The notes below the pieces were generated by a model, which saw only the letters and a program-made list of their open reading frames with translations, made no database searches and was not told the DNA's origin. A stretch of DNA of 32,258 nucleotides, from contig WJJJ01000009.1 in NCBI GenBank assembly GCA_014729775.1, positions 1 through 32,258 on the forward strand, given 5' to 3'. How positions within the stretch are numbered: the stretch's first letter is position 1; the number at the start of each line of letters is the position of its first letter. The position numbers and the translations under genes were made by a program. Below, piece after piece: positions 7,445 through 17,157 of this stretch. The DNA is from Candidatus Omnitrophota bacterium (GTDB lineage Bacteria > Omnitrophota > Gorgyraeia > Duberdicusellales > 4484-171).

Positions 7445-8776
7445 ATGGCAGAAAAAACAAAGGCAGACGTACTTAAATTAGTCAAACAGCATGATGTGAA
7501 GTTTATCCGGCTTTGGTTTACCGATCTTCTGGGGCAGGTGAAGAGTTTCGCGATTACCGCCGGAGAGCTGGAAGGTGCGATGGAGAACGGGATGGGATTT
7601 GACGGTTCGTCGATCACCGGTTATCAGGATATCGAGGAATCTGACATGATCGCGATGCCTGATCCCAGTACGTTCGTTCTGCTCCCCTGGAGGCCGAAAG
7701 AAAAAGCGGTGGCCCGGATGATCTGTGACGTGTTGACCCCGGATCGAAAACCGTATGAAGGAGATCCCCGCTACGTGCTGAAACGGGCGCTGGAACGGGC
7801 AAAGAAAATGGGGTTTGATCACTATTATGTCGGTCCTGAACTGGAATTCTTTTATTTCAAGTCCGACACCGGTACCGATATACTGGATAAGGGGGGATAT
7901 TTCGATCTTACTACGCTGGATATGGCCAGTGATTTGCGCCGCGAGACCGTACTCACGCTGGAGAAAATGGGGATCGACGTCGAATATTCGCATCATGAAG
8001 TCGCCCCGTCTCAGCACGAAGTCGACATGCGGTACAAGGACGCCCTTCAGATGGCCGACGCGGTGATTACCTATCGAATCGTGGTGAAGGAGATCGCGAC
8101 CAAGTTCGGAGTATACGCGACCTTTATGCCCAAACCGATCTTCGGCGAGAACGGATCCGGGATGCATACGCACCAGTCGCTTTTTTCGGGAGAGAAAAAC
8201 GCGTTCTTTGACGCCAAGAGCGATGATCATCTTTCCGAAGTCGGACACAGCTACATTGCCGGTTTGCTCAAGCACGCCAAGGAGATCTGTTCCATTTTTG
8301 CGCAGACGACGAATTCGTACAAACGGCTGGTTCCGGGGTACGAGGCGCCGGTGTATATCGCCTGGAGCCGGCGGAACAGGAGCGCGTTGGTGCGGGTGCC
8401 GCTGTATCATCCCGGCCAGGAAAAAGCGACACGGTGTGAGTTCCGGGCCTGCGATCCGGCCTGTAACCCGTATTTGACCTTCGCGGCCATGCTGCACGCC
8501 GGTCTGGACGGGATCGAGAAAAAATACCAAGTGCCGGCGGCAATGGAAAAGAATCTCTACCATTTGAGTGCCGCCGAACGCAGAGCGCAAGGGGTAGAGA
8601 CCCTTCCCGACAGTCTGGGAGGAGCTGTTGCCGAGACCAGCCAAAGCGAGTTGGTCAAACGGGTGCTCGGCGAACATATCTTTCCCCGGTTCGTCGAACT
8701 GAAACAGAAAGAATGGGACGAATACCGTATTCAGGTACCCCAGTACGAATTGGACAATTACCTGGCGGTGCTGTGA
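7445..8776 (+). CDS. glnA: Type I glutamine synthetase, second paralog
   Basis: 443 aa; same GS motifs as 1926-3257 (MGFDGSSITGY, NGSGMHTHQSL, EFRACDPACNPYLTF). Confidence 0.96.
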   Translation: MAEKTKADVLKLVKQHDVKFIRLWFTDLLGQVKSFAITAGELEGAMENGMGFDGSSITGYQDIEESDMIAMPDPSTFVLLPWRPKEKAVARMICDVLTPDRKPYEGDPRYVLKRALERAKKMGFDHYYVGPELEFFYFKSDTGTDILDKGGYFDLTTLDMASDLRRETVLTLEKMGIDVEYSHHEVAPSQHEVDMRYKDALQMADAVITYRIVVKEIATKFGVYATFMPKPIFGENGSGMHTHQSLFSGEKNAFFDAKSDDHLSEVGHSYIAGLLKHAKEICSIFAQTTNSYKRLVPGYEAPVYIAWSRRNRSALVRVPLYHPGQEKATRCEFRACDPACNPYLTFAAMLHAGLDGIEKKYQVPAAMEKNLYHLSAAERRAQGVETLPDSLGGAVAETSQSELVKRVLGEHIFPRFVELKQKEWDEYRIQVPQYELDNYLAVL

Positions 8777-9496
8777 ATGATTGTGATCGTTCAGCATATC
8801 TCATTGGAAGGTGCCGGAACATTCGAGGCCATATTACGCAGTTCCGGATGGGAAACGTACACGATTGATTTGAGTTCGCACGGTGCATCCGTTCTTGCGG
8901 ATGCACCGGCGTTCCGTCAGGATTTTTCTCCGGACGCCGTGGTGGTGCTGGGCGGACCAATGAGCGTGTATGACCAGCAGGAATATCCTTTCCTGCGGAC
9001 GGAAGAAGAATTCCTGATCCGTATGTTCCGGGAGCGGGTGCCGGTACTGGGAATCTGCCTGGGCGCGCAGCTGCTGGCAAAGGCCTGCGGGGCCGCTGTC
9101 AAAAAAGCCCCGGTCAAAGAAACCGGCTGGAGTTCCGTGCGCCTTACCGAGGCAGGAAAAAGAGATCCGATGTTTTCCGGTCTGCGTGACCGGTTGAAGG
9201 TGTTTCAACTCCATGAAGATACGTTTGATCTGCCGCCGGAGGCGGTCTTGCTGGCGACAGGCGAGCAGTGCGCACATCAGGCGGCGCGGTTCGGTCCCTG
9301 TGCCTGGGGTGTGCAGTTTCATCCGGAGATGAACCTTCGCATGTTGAAAGAGTGGATCGAATATTACGGGCTGGAAAAGGGAGAAGCCATACTGACGGAC
9401 TATTTTAATGCACAGGATGTCTATCTGGGCCAGGCACGTCAGTTATGCGCGAATTTTACCGGGATCATCAAATCCCGCAGGCCAATGACCGTGTAA
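8777..9496 (+). CDS. Class I glutamine amidotransferase (GuaA-N-like)
   Basis: VVVLGGPMSVYD, VPVLGICLGAQLLA (catalytic Cys), WGVQFHPEM; start abuts the glnA2 stop (TGA|ATG). Confidence 0.88.
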   Translation: MIVIVQHISLEGAGTFEAILRSSGWETYTIDLSSHGASVLADAPAFRQDFSPDAVVVLGGPMSVYDQQEYPFLRTEEEFLIRMFRERVPVLGICLGAQLLAKACGAAVKKAPVKETGWSSVRLTEAGKRDPMFSGLRDRLKVFQLHEDTFDLPPEAVLLATGEQCAHQAARFGPCAWGVQFHPEMNLRMLKEWIEYYGLEKGEAILTDYFNAQDVYLGQARQLCANFTGIIKSRRPMTV

Positions 9497-9564
9497 CTTT
9501 TTTTCAACCGTGATGCCCGGATTTTGGGCAGCACGGGCACAGGTAGTGTGCAAAGAGGGGAACG

Positions 9565-9945
9565 ATGATTACCATATTAGTACTTGAAGATGAGAGCAAA
9601 GTCTATAAAATACTTTCCGAAGTGCTGGAGGATCAAGGGTACCAGCTTTCCAACGATCCCCAGGCGGCGGATCTGATCAAGGTGGTCAAACGGGGGCAAC
9701 AGCCCGGTTCGGTTCCTTTTTGGCCCAAAAACTTCCTTGATTTTCAGGACGTACTGCTCCATCAAAGTAACGGCAATCTCTATAAGGCATTGCTGGAAAA
9801 ACTGGAAAAACCGCTCATCGAAGCGGCATTGAACCGGACGGAAGGCAACCAGCTCAAAGCCGCAAAACTGCTGGGCTTGAACCGGAATACGCTGTACTCG
9901 AAAATGAAACGGCTCCATATTCACGCGGAAAAATGGAAAAAATAA
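9565..9945 (+). CDS. Short regulator: degenerate REC-like N-terminus fused to Fis/NtrC-type HTH
   Basis: 126 aa; MITILVLEDESKVYKILSEVLEDQGYQL plus KPLIEAALNRTEGNQLKAAKLLGLNRNTLYSKMKRL; no AAA+ domain. Confidence 0.75.
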   Translation: MITILVLEDESKVYKILSEVLEDQGYQLSNDPQAADLIKVVKRGQQPGSVPFWPKNFLDFQDVLLHQSNGNLYKALLEKLEKPLIEAALNRTEGNQLKAAKLLGLNRNTLYSKMKRLHIHAEKWKK

Positions 9946-12900
9946 CGCGGTATCACTCAGCTTTTCCCCCTGCGCAGGGATTATATGATTCCCGCTGTGA
10001 AAAAGACGCCTGCGGCGTCGGTTTTGTCTGTGACGTAAAGGGGCGCAAATCGTCGTCGATCGTGCAGGACGGTCTGAACGTGCTTTTGCGGCTCGCGCAC
10101 CGGGGAGCGGTAGGATCCGATCCGGATACGGGAGACGGCGCGGGGATCCTGATACAGATTCCCGATGAATTTTTGCGCCACGCGGCCGAAGGAGAAGGCT
10201 TTTCCCTTCCCAAAAAAGGACGATACGGTACCGGTCTGATCTTTTTTCCCGTCGTCGCCGAAGAGCGCCAATTCTGCAAGCGGGTCGTCCGGAAGGTAGT
10301 CGAGGAGGAGGGACAGCGTCTTCTGGGATGGCGTGCCGTCCCGGTTGATAATTCCAAGATCGGCGAAGGCGCGCGGGAAACCGAGCCGGTATTTGAGCAG
10401 GTATTTATCGAAGCCGCAAAGGAGATGACCGACCAGACGCAGTTTGAACGAATCCTGTATGTGATCCGCAAACGGGTGGAAAATATCGTACGGTCTCAAA
10501 AATTACGGCAACGGGATTTTTTTTATATTACCAATATCTCCAGCTATACGCTCGCGTATAAAGGGCTCTTGATGCCGCATCAGGTGCGGGCGTTTTTCCT
10601 TGACTTGCAGGATTCTTCTTTGACGAGCGCCATTGCCCTGGTGCATTCACGTTACAGCACCAATACGTTCCCCACCTGGGATCTCGCTCAACCGTTTCGC
10701 TACTTAGCGCATAACGGAGAGATTAATACCCTGCAGGGTAATCTGAACTGGATGCGGGCCCGGGAGGGTCTTTTGCAAAGCAGTGTATTCGGAGAAAAGA
10801 TCGATGCGCTGAAACCGGTGCTACTGCCCGGCGTGAGTGATTCGGCGACGATCGACAGCGCGTTTGAGTTACTGGTGCGCGGCGGCCGCTCGCTGGCGCA
10901 CGCGATGATGATGCTGATCCCCGGCGCATGGGAGCACAACGCACTGCTCGATCAGAAACTGCGCGAGTTTTACCGGTACCACGCCTGTTTCATGGAACCC
11001 TGGGACGGGCCTGCGGCTATCGCGTTCACCGACGGAAGGAGTATCGGCGCGGTGCTGGACCGTAACGGCTTGCGGCCGGCCCGGTACCTGGTGACCACTC
11101 ACGATACCGTGGTGATGGCTTCGGAAGTAGGCGTACTGGATATCCCGTCCGAACAGATCCGGAGTTCGGGAAGACTGGAGCCGGGAAAGATGTTTTATAT
11201 CGATACCGAAGCCGGCCGGATCGTAAGCGACCGGGAAATTAAAGAAACCGTCGCCGCGGCGAAACCGTACGGCGCGTGGCTCAAAGAGCATTTGTGTGAG
11301 CTGGACCGCCGGCCGGAGGGGAGGGAAAAGAAAGAAGAGGAGAAGGTTCCTCGTTTCCAGAGGATGCAGATGTTCGGCTATACCCGGGAAGATTTACACG
11401 CGATCCTGGCGCCTATGGCCCGCAAGGGCGTCGAACCGACCGGGTCGATGGGCAATGACGCTCCGCTGGCCGTGCTCTCGGAGCATGATCAGCTTTTGTA
11501 TAATTATTTCAAACAGCTCTTCGCGCAGGTGACCAATCCGGCGATTGATCCCATTCGGGAGGAATGCGTGATGAGTATGATCAGTTTCGTGGGCCGTCAG
11601 GAAAACATCCTGGGAGAGACTCCACGGCATTGCCACAAGCTGATGGTAAAGGAACCGATCCTTACCAACGAAGATTTCCAAAAACTATACCGGCTGGATA
11701 ACGAAGGATTTCATACAAGAACGATCGCGGCCGTGATGGAACAGGACACACAAGAGGGGATTACTGATGCGATCGACCGTATCTGTGCAGAGGCCGAAGA
11801 AGCGGTTGCGCAGGGAGATACCCTGCTAGTGATAAGCGACCGCTCCGCAAATGCCGAACGGGTGCCGTTGCCGATGCTGCTTGCGACCGGGGCGGTGCAT
11901 CATCATCTTATCCGGCAGGCCAAGCGCACGCAGATCGGGATCATCGTGGAAAGCGGAGAACCGCGTGAAGTACATCATTTCGCGCTGTTGTTCGGCTACG
12001 GAGCCGATTGTATCAATCCCTATATGGCGTATGAAATTCTGGAAATGCTTGCCGCAGACCGGTCTCTGGAGCCGGCGGCGGCAGAGGCGATCGCCAATTA
12101 CCGAAAGGCATCGGTGAAGGGTATCCTGAAGATCCTTTCGAAAATGGGTATTTCGACGCTGAACAGTTACCGCGGCGCTCAGATCTTCGAAGCGCTGGGG
12201 ATTCACCGGGAAGTGATCGACCGCTGTTTTGAGGGAACGGCATCCCGCATCGGCGGTGTTCGCTTCAGCGAGATCGAACAGGAGGCGCGAACGCGTCACC
12301 GCCGGGCCTTCGCCCGGCGGAACCGGGAGGGGATCCTTGCCACAGGGGGCGTGTACCAGTGGAAACGGGACGGGGAATTTCACTTATGGAATCCGGAAAG
12401 CATCGCCGCGCTTCAGGACGCGGCCCGGCAGAACGATTACGAACGTTACCTTGAGTTTTCACGGTTGATCAACGACCAGTCCGCTCAACCTGCGACGTTG
12501 CGCGGCCTGTTGAAATTCGGACCGTGTCGGAGCATACCGCTGGAAGAAGTGGAATCGGAGGAGCGTATTTTTACCCGGTTTGCCACGGGCGCGATGAGCT
12601 ACGGCTCCATTTCCCGGGGCGCGCACGAGACGCTGGCCGTGGCGATGAACCGGATCGGCGGCAAGTCCAATACCGGCGAAGGAGGGGAAGATCCGGCCCG
12701 GTTTACGCCTCTGCCCAGCGGTGATTCCAAACGAAGCGCGATCAAACAGGTGGCGTCGGGAAGGTTCGGGGTGAGTACCAATTACCTTACCAATGCCGAC
12801 GAGATCCAGATCAAGATCGCCCAGGGAGCCAAGCCCGGCGAGGGAGGTCAGCTGCCCGGACACAAAGTGAGCGTGACAATCGCCCGTACCAGGTACACCA

Positions 12901-14477
12901 CTCCCGGGGTCACGTTGATCTCACCGCCGCCGCATCATGATATTTATTCGATCGAGGACCTTGCGCAATTGATCTTTGATTTGAAAAATACCAATCCCCG
13001 TGCCCGCATCAGCGTGAAGCTGGTATCGGAGATCGGAGTGGGAACGATTGCCGCGGGAGTGGCCAAAGGGCACGCCGATATGATCCTTATTTCCGGAGGT
13101 GACGGCGGTACCGGGGCTTCTCCCAAGAGTTCGATCCGGCACGCGGGGCTTCCCTGGGAATTAGGCCTTGCCGAGACACATCAGACCCTGGTGCTCAACG
13201 ACCTGCGTTCCCGGGTCCGGCTGCAGACCGACGGACAGATGCGTACCGGCAGGGATGTCGCGATCGCGGCGATCCTCGGAGCAGAAGAGTACGGGTTTTG
13301 TACCGCCGCGCTGATCGTCATGGGCTGCGTGATGCTGCGTCACTGTCATCTGAATAACTGCGCGGTCGGCGTCGCCACGCAGGACGATATTCTGGAAGGA
13401 CGGTTCCGCGGCCGCGCCGAACACGTGGTGAACTATTTTCGGTTCGTTGCCCGGGAATTACGGGAGATCATGGCCGGGCTGGGGGTGCGAACGGTGGACG
13501 AGTTGATCGGGCGAACCGACTTGCTCGAGGTCAATGCCGGGATTGTCCCGTCCAAGGCCGCGCATATCGATTATTCCAGGATTCTTTATAAACCCGAAGT
13601 GCCTCCCCAGATCGGGACGTATTGTACTATCCGGCAGAACCATCAAATTGCGCACGTGCTGGACCGTAAATTGATTGAACTGGCTCATCCTGCGCTTGCG
13701 CACAGTAAACCGGTACAGGAGACAGTGGTTATCGAAAATACGGATCGTACGACCGGCGCGATGCTGAGCGGAGAGATTTGCCGGCTGTACGGAGAAGGAG
13801 GCCTGCCGGAGGATACGGTGCGTTTTTCTTTTCACGGCGTTGCCGGCCAGAGTTTCGGCGCCTGGCTCGCGCACGGCGTGACCTTCGAACTCCGGGGGCT
13901 GGCCAATGATTATGTGGGCAAAGGGATTTCCGGCGGGAGAATAATCGTCCGTCCGGGGGAAAAGGCCGGGTATTGTCCCGGAGAGAACGTGATTATCGGC
14001 AACACGACCTTTTACGGGGCGATACGGGGGGAAGCGTATATCCGTGGATTAGCCGGTGAACGGTTCTGCATCCGGAACTCCGGCCTCCAGGCCGTGGTGG
14101 AGGGGGTAGGTGATCACGGGTGCGAATATATGACCGGCGGGAAAGTGGTGATCCTCGGCCCTACCGGAAGAAATTTTGCCGCGGGCATGAGCGGCGGGAT
14201 CGCCTACGTGTACGATCCTCACGACGAGTTCCCGTCGCGGTGCAACATGCACATGGTGGAGCTTGAGCCGCTGACCGAAGATGACGGGAGAATCGTGGCG
14301 CTCCTGATAAAGAATCACCTGCACTATACCGGGAGCACGATCGCCTCCCGTATTCTCGATGATATGAAAAAGGAATCATCTCATTTCGTGAAGGTGATGC
14401 CGGTAGAGTATAAGCGTATTCTGGAAGCAAAAAAAGTGGAACAGCAACTCGACGTCGCCGAACCGGCCGACGGATAA
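9933..14477 (+). CDS. gltB: Glutamate synthase large subunit
   Basis: 1514 aa; CGVGFVCDVKG amidotransferase N-terminus, LAHRGAVGSDPDTGDGAGIL, FMN domain GEGGEDPARF, C-terminal GXGXG domain; overlaps upstream ORF by 13 nt. Confidence 0.97.
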   Translation: MEKITRYHSAFPPAQGLYDSRCEKDACGVGFVCDVKGRKSSSIVQDGLNVLLRLAHRGAVGSDPDTGDGAGILIQIPDEFLRHAAEGEGFSLPKKGRYGTGLIFFPVVAEERQFCKRVVRKVVEEEGQRLLGWRAVPVDNSKIGEGARETEPVFEQVFIEAAKEMTDQTQFERILYVIRKRVENIVRSQKLRQRDFFYITNISSYTLAYKGLLMPHQVRAFFLDLQDSSLTSAIALVHSRYSTNTFPTWDLAQPFRYLAHNGEINTLQGNLNWMRAREGLLQSSVFGEKIDALKPVLLPGVSDSATIDSAFELLVRGGRSLAHAMMMLIPGAWEHNALLDQKLREFYRYHACFMEPWDGPAAIAFTDGRSIGAVLDRNGLRPARYLVTTHDTVVMASEVGVLDIPSEQIRSSGRLEPGKMFYIDTEAGRIVSDREIKETVAAAKPYGAWLKEHLCELDRRPEGREKKEEEKVPRFQRMQMFGYTREDLHAILAPMARKGVEPTGSMGNDAPLAVLSEHDQLLYNYFKQLFAQVTNPAIDPIREECVMSMISFVGRQENILGETPRHCHKLMVKEPILTNEDFQKLYRLDNEGFHTRTIAAVMEQDTQEGITDAIDRICAEAEEAVAQGDTLLVISDRSANAERVPLPMLLATGAVHHHLIRQAKRTQIGIIVESGEPREVHHFALLFGYGADCINPYMAYEILEMLAADRSLEPAAAEAIANYRKASVKGILKILSKMGISTLNSYRGAQIFEALGIHREVIDRCFEGTASRIGGVRFSEIEQEARTRHRRAFARRNREGILATGGVYQWKRDGEFHLWNPESIAALQDAARQNDYERYLEFSRLINDQSAQPATLRGLLKFGPCRSIPLEEVESEERIFTRFATGAMSYGSISRGAHETLAVAMNRIGGKSNTGEGGEDPARFTPLPSGDSKRSAIKQVASGRFGVSTNYLTNADEIQIKIAQGAKPGEGGQLPGHKVSVTIARTRYTTPGVTLISPPPHHDIYSIEDLAQLIFDLKNTNPRARISVKLVSEIGVGTIAAGVAKGHADMILISGGDGGTGASPKSSIRHAGLPWELGLAETHQTLVLNDLRSRVRLQTDGQMRTGRDVAIAAILGAEEYGFCTAALIVMGCVMLRHCHLNNCAVGVATQDDILEGRFRGRAEHVVNYFRFVARELREIMAGLGVRTVDELIGRTDLLEVNAGIVPSKAAHIDYSRILYKPEVPPQIGTYCTIRQNHQIAHVLDRKLIELAHPALAHSKPVQETVVIENTDRTTGAMLSGEICRLYGEGGLPEDTVRFSFHGVAGQSFGAWLAHGVTFELRGLANDYVGKGISGGRIIVRPGEKAGYCPGENVIIGNTTFYGAIRGEAYIRGLAGERFCIRNSGLQAVVEGVGDHGCEYMTGGKVVILGPTGRNFAAGMSGGIAYVYDPHDEFPSRCNMHMVELEPLTEDDGRIVALLIKNHLHYTGSTIASRILDDMKKESSHFVKVMPVEYKRILEAKKVEQQLDVAEPADG

Positions 14478-14495
14478 AGAAGAAGCGGGAAGAAA

Positions 14496-15944
14496 ATGGC
14501 AAAAGACGTAAAAGCATTTTTAAAGACACGGAGGAAAACAATCCCTTACCGGCCGGTATGTGAGCGGATCAAAGATTACAAAGAAGTCGTGACGCCGCCG
14601 GCGCCCGAACATACCGAAGAACAGGTCGCGCGTTGCATGGATTGCGGGACTCCGTTTTGTCACTGGGCGTGTCCCATCGGCAATTATATTCCCGAATGGA
14701 ATGATCTGGTGATGAACGGGCAGTGGGAAGAAGCGTTTCGTTTGCTGGACGCGACCAACAATCTGCCGGAGATCACCGGTCGGGTATGTCCGGCGCTGTG
14801 CGAATTTTCCTGCGTGCTGGGTATTACCGACGATCCGGTCACGATCCGTGAAAACGAACTGGCGATTATCGAGGAAGGCTTTCAAAAGGGGTATCTGAAG
14901 CCGAGACCGCCGCAGCGGCGTACCGGGAAAACAGTCGCGGTAATTGGATCGGGCCCGGCAGGATTCGCGGCTGCGGCCCAGCTCAACCGCGCCGGACACA
15001 GAGTGACGGTGTTCGAAAAGGATCCCGCTCCGGGAGGGATTATGCGTTACGGGATTCCCGATTTCAAATTGGAAAAAGGCGTGCTCGACCGGCGTATCGA
15101 TATTCTGCGCCGGGAGGGGATCGAATTCCGTACCGGTACCGAGATAGGGAAAGATATTTCTTCGCCGCAGTTGCGCCGGCAGTACGACGCCGTAGTGGTG
15201 ACGATTGGCTCCCGGGTGCCGCGGGATCTGTCGATTGAAGGACGTCGTCTCAGAGGGATTCATTTCGCCATGGATTATCTCATCCAGAACAACCGCCGCC
15301 TATGCGGTCTTCCCGCCGGCCCGGATGAACTGATCGAAGCCAAAGAGAAACAGGTGGTGGTCGTAGGAGGAGGAGATACCGGTTCCGACTGTGTCGGGAC
15401 TGCCAACCGTCAGGGCGCGGCGTGCGTGGTGCAGATCGAGTTGATGCCGCGGCCGCCGGAATGCCGCAGTGACGCCGATCCCTGGCCTCGTTATCCGTTG
15501 TTGTTGAAAACCTCCTCTTCCCACGAAGAAGGCGCCCAGCGGATGTGGTCGATACTCACCAAAAGATTTTTGGGAGAAAACGGGGCCGTGAAGGCACTTC
15601 AATGTGTACAGGTGGAATTTGCGCATGATGAGCAGAAAGGGTGTCCCGTGATGAGGGAAGTGCCTGATTCAGAATTTGAAATTCCCGCCGACCTGGTCAT
15701 TTTGGCGGTCGGATTTCTTTCTCCCGAAGCGCGGGGGCCGATCAGCGAACTGGGATTGGAGGTGGACCGCCGCGGCAATATCCAGACCGACGACCGGCAC
15801 CGGACTTCCGTCGAGGGAGTATTCGCCGCCGGCGATGCCCGGCGCGGGCAGTCGCTTATCGTCTGGGCGATCGCCGAAGGCCGCGCCGCCGCCCGCCATG
15901 TCGACGAATACCTGATGGGCTCTTCCGATCTTCCGGCAATTTGA
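14496..15944 (+). CDS. gltD: Glutamate synthase small subunit
   Basis: 482 aa; CMDCGTPFCHWACPIGNYIPEWNDL, VIGSGPAGFAAAAQLNRAGH, VVVGGGDTGSDCVGTANRQGA. Confidence 0.97.
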   Translation: MAKDVKAFLKTRRKTIPYRPVCERIKDYKEVVTPPAPEHTEEQVARCMDCGTPFCHWACPIGNYIPEWNDLVMNGQWEEAFRLLDATNNLPEITGRVCPALCEFSCVLGITDDPVTIRENELAIIEEGFQKGYLKPRPPQRRTGKTVAVIGSGPAGFAAAAQLNRAGHRVTVFEKDPAPGGIMRYGIPDFKLEKGVLDRRIDILRREGIEFRTGTEIGKDISSPQLRRQYDAVVVTIGSRVPRDLSIEGRRLRGIHFAMDYLIQNNRRLCGLPAGPDELIEAKEKQVVVVGGGDTGSDCVGTANRQGAACVVQIELMPRPPECRSDADPWPRYPLLLKTSSSHEEGAQRMWSILTKRFLGENGAVKALQCVQVEFAHDEQKGCPVMREVPDSEFEIPADLVILAVGFLSPEARGPISELGLEVDRRGNIQTDDRHRTSVEGVFAAGDARRGQSLIVWAIAEGRAAARHVDEYLMGSSDLPAI

Positions 15945-16054
15945 AAAGAGTAGTCAGAAGTAAGACTTAAGAAATAAGAAAGAGGAATACTCTATAAAAG
16001 TAAAAATATAATTCTTTCTTACAACTGACTTCTTGATCCTTATTCCTTATTCAG

Positions 16055-16534
16055 ATGTCCGATCTCTGGATCGCTCGCAAATACAGTTTCCGTATTCACG
16101 GCAGACGCGTGCCGTTACGCAAACAGCCCAACGAACGCCAGCGGCATGTCCTGCTTAAGGCGTGCGTGTATTCGTTATACCTGCCCGAATATCCCGATCT
16201 GCAGATCGAACGAAAGATCGGGGCCAAATACAAACCCGATCTCGTTCAGCTCGACGCTGACGGCCGGCCGCGGTTTTGGGCCGAGTGCGCCAAAGTATCG
16301 CCGCGCAAGGCCGTGCATATCGGGAAAAGATATCGGACGACCCGCATTGTATACGCGCATCTGGAATCTCAGCTTGAATCCTTAAAAAAGCACCTTCGCA
16401 CTCAATTGGCCGGAGTGTCCCGTTCGGCCCCAATCGAATTCCTGGAATTTCCCGAGCCGCTGTCCCGCTTTATCGCCGAAGACGGCACCGTCACGGTGAC
16501 GTTCGGCGATTGCCGGCGCAGTGAGCTGCAATGA
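16055..16534 (+). CDS. YaeQ-like protein (PD-(D/E)XK-like fold)
   Basis: KYKPDLVQLDADGRPRFWAECAKVSPRKAVHIGKRY resembles the YaeQ core. Confidence 0.55.
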   Translation: MSDLWIARKYSFRIHGRRVPLRKQPNERQRHVLLKACVYSLYLPEYPDLQIERKIGAKYKPDLVQLDADGRPRFWAECAKVSPRKAVHIGKRYRTTRIVYAHLESQLESLKKHLRTQLAGVSRSAPIEFLEFPEPLSRFIAEDGTVTVTFGDCRRSELQ

Positions 16535-16780
16535 CTGCCCGCCGTTTTTTTGACGGCATATTTCTCGGCCATAGTTGCTCCAAACAGCAGATCAGCATAT
16601 CAGCCCTTCCGCCCCCTTTCTCCCCTCTTACTACTTATCTCTCTCCTTCCCCTCCAAAATCAAGCACCGTGGACCCAGAACATCCCGCACTGCTTTTTGT
16701 AAACGGTTACGTAAATCTCCGGATAACCTGTTGAATCGGCTTTGCCGCGGTGAGAAGATAAGAGTGAAAGGAGGTGGGGA

Positions 16781-16978
16781 ATGAAGAAAAAAAGGAAGGA
16801 CGTGGTGAGAATTTTTCAGGTCGTGAGTTTAGGGGACGACTTGTTCGCGGAGCAGATCAAAGACGTATTGAGCAGGGAGATTACGTCGGATCCCCGCAAA
16901 CCAGAGGCATACTTTTCGGTAACTGACTGGACCGAAGAAAAGGAAGTTAAGTGCCGGCAAATTACCCTTCCGTCGTAG
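16781..16978 (+). CDS. Small hypothetical protein (65 aa)
   Basis: ATG preceded by AAAGGAGGTGGGGA RBS; followed by a GC-rich terminator-like hairpin. Confidence 0.6.
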   Translation: MKKKRKDVVRIFQVVSLGDDLFAEQIKDVLSREITSDPRKPEAYFSVTDWTEEKEVKCRQITLPS

Positions 16979-16984
16979 ATCGTG

Positions 16985-17026
16985 GCGCCGCCCGCACCCG
17001 GCCGGAGATGCGCCGGGTGCGGCGCG
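16985..17026 (+). terminator. GC-rich terminator-like hairpin
   Basis: GCGCCGCCCGCACCCGGC...GCCGGGTGCGGCGC, then GGATTTTG. Confidence 0.55.
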
Positions 17027-17157
17027 GATTTTGATGCCGGGGCCGGCAAAGCGGCGTCATAATCCGGCCCCGAAGCTTTTTGTTGCAAAACCAGCCAAAG
17101 AAGATACAATACCCTATGCGCGGTCCCGCGTAAATCTACGAACAGAGGTGAATACCC

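Noticed and set aside
8881-8908. 11-bp perfect hairpin CGGTGCATCCG-TTCTTG-CGGATGCACCG
   Set aside because: Inside the coding sequence of the class I amidotransferase, no U-tract; probably coincidental.
9523-9560. Hairpins before the mini-NtrC gene (GTG-A-TGCCC...GGGCA-G-CAC; GCACA-GGTAG-TGTGC) as a further ANTAR target
   Set aside because: Loops lack the A1/G4 hexaloop pattern and no terminator follows.
16698-16735. Possible third bipartite element before the 65-aa ORF (GGTTACG...ACCTGTTGA)
   Set aside because: Only partial match and wrong spacing; not distinguishable from chance.
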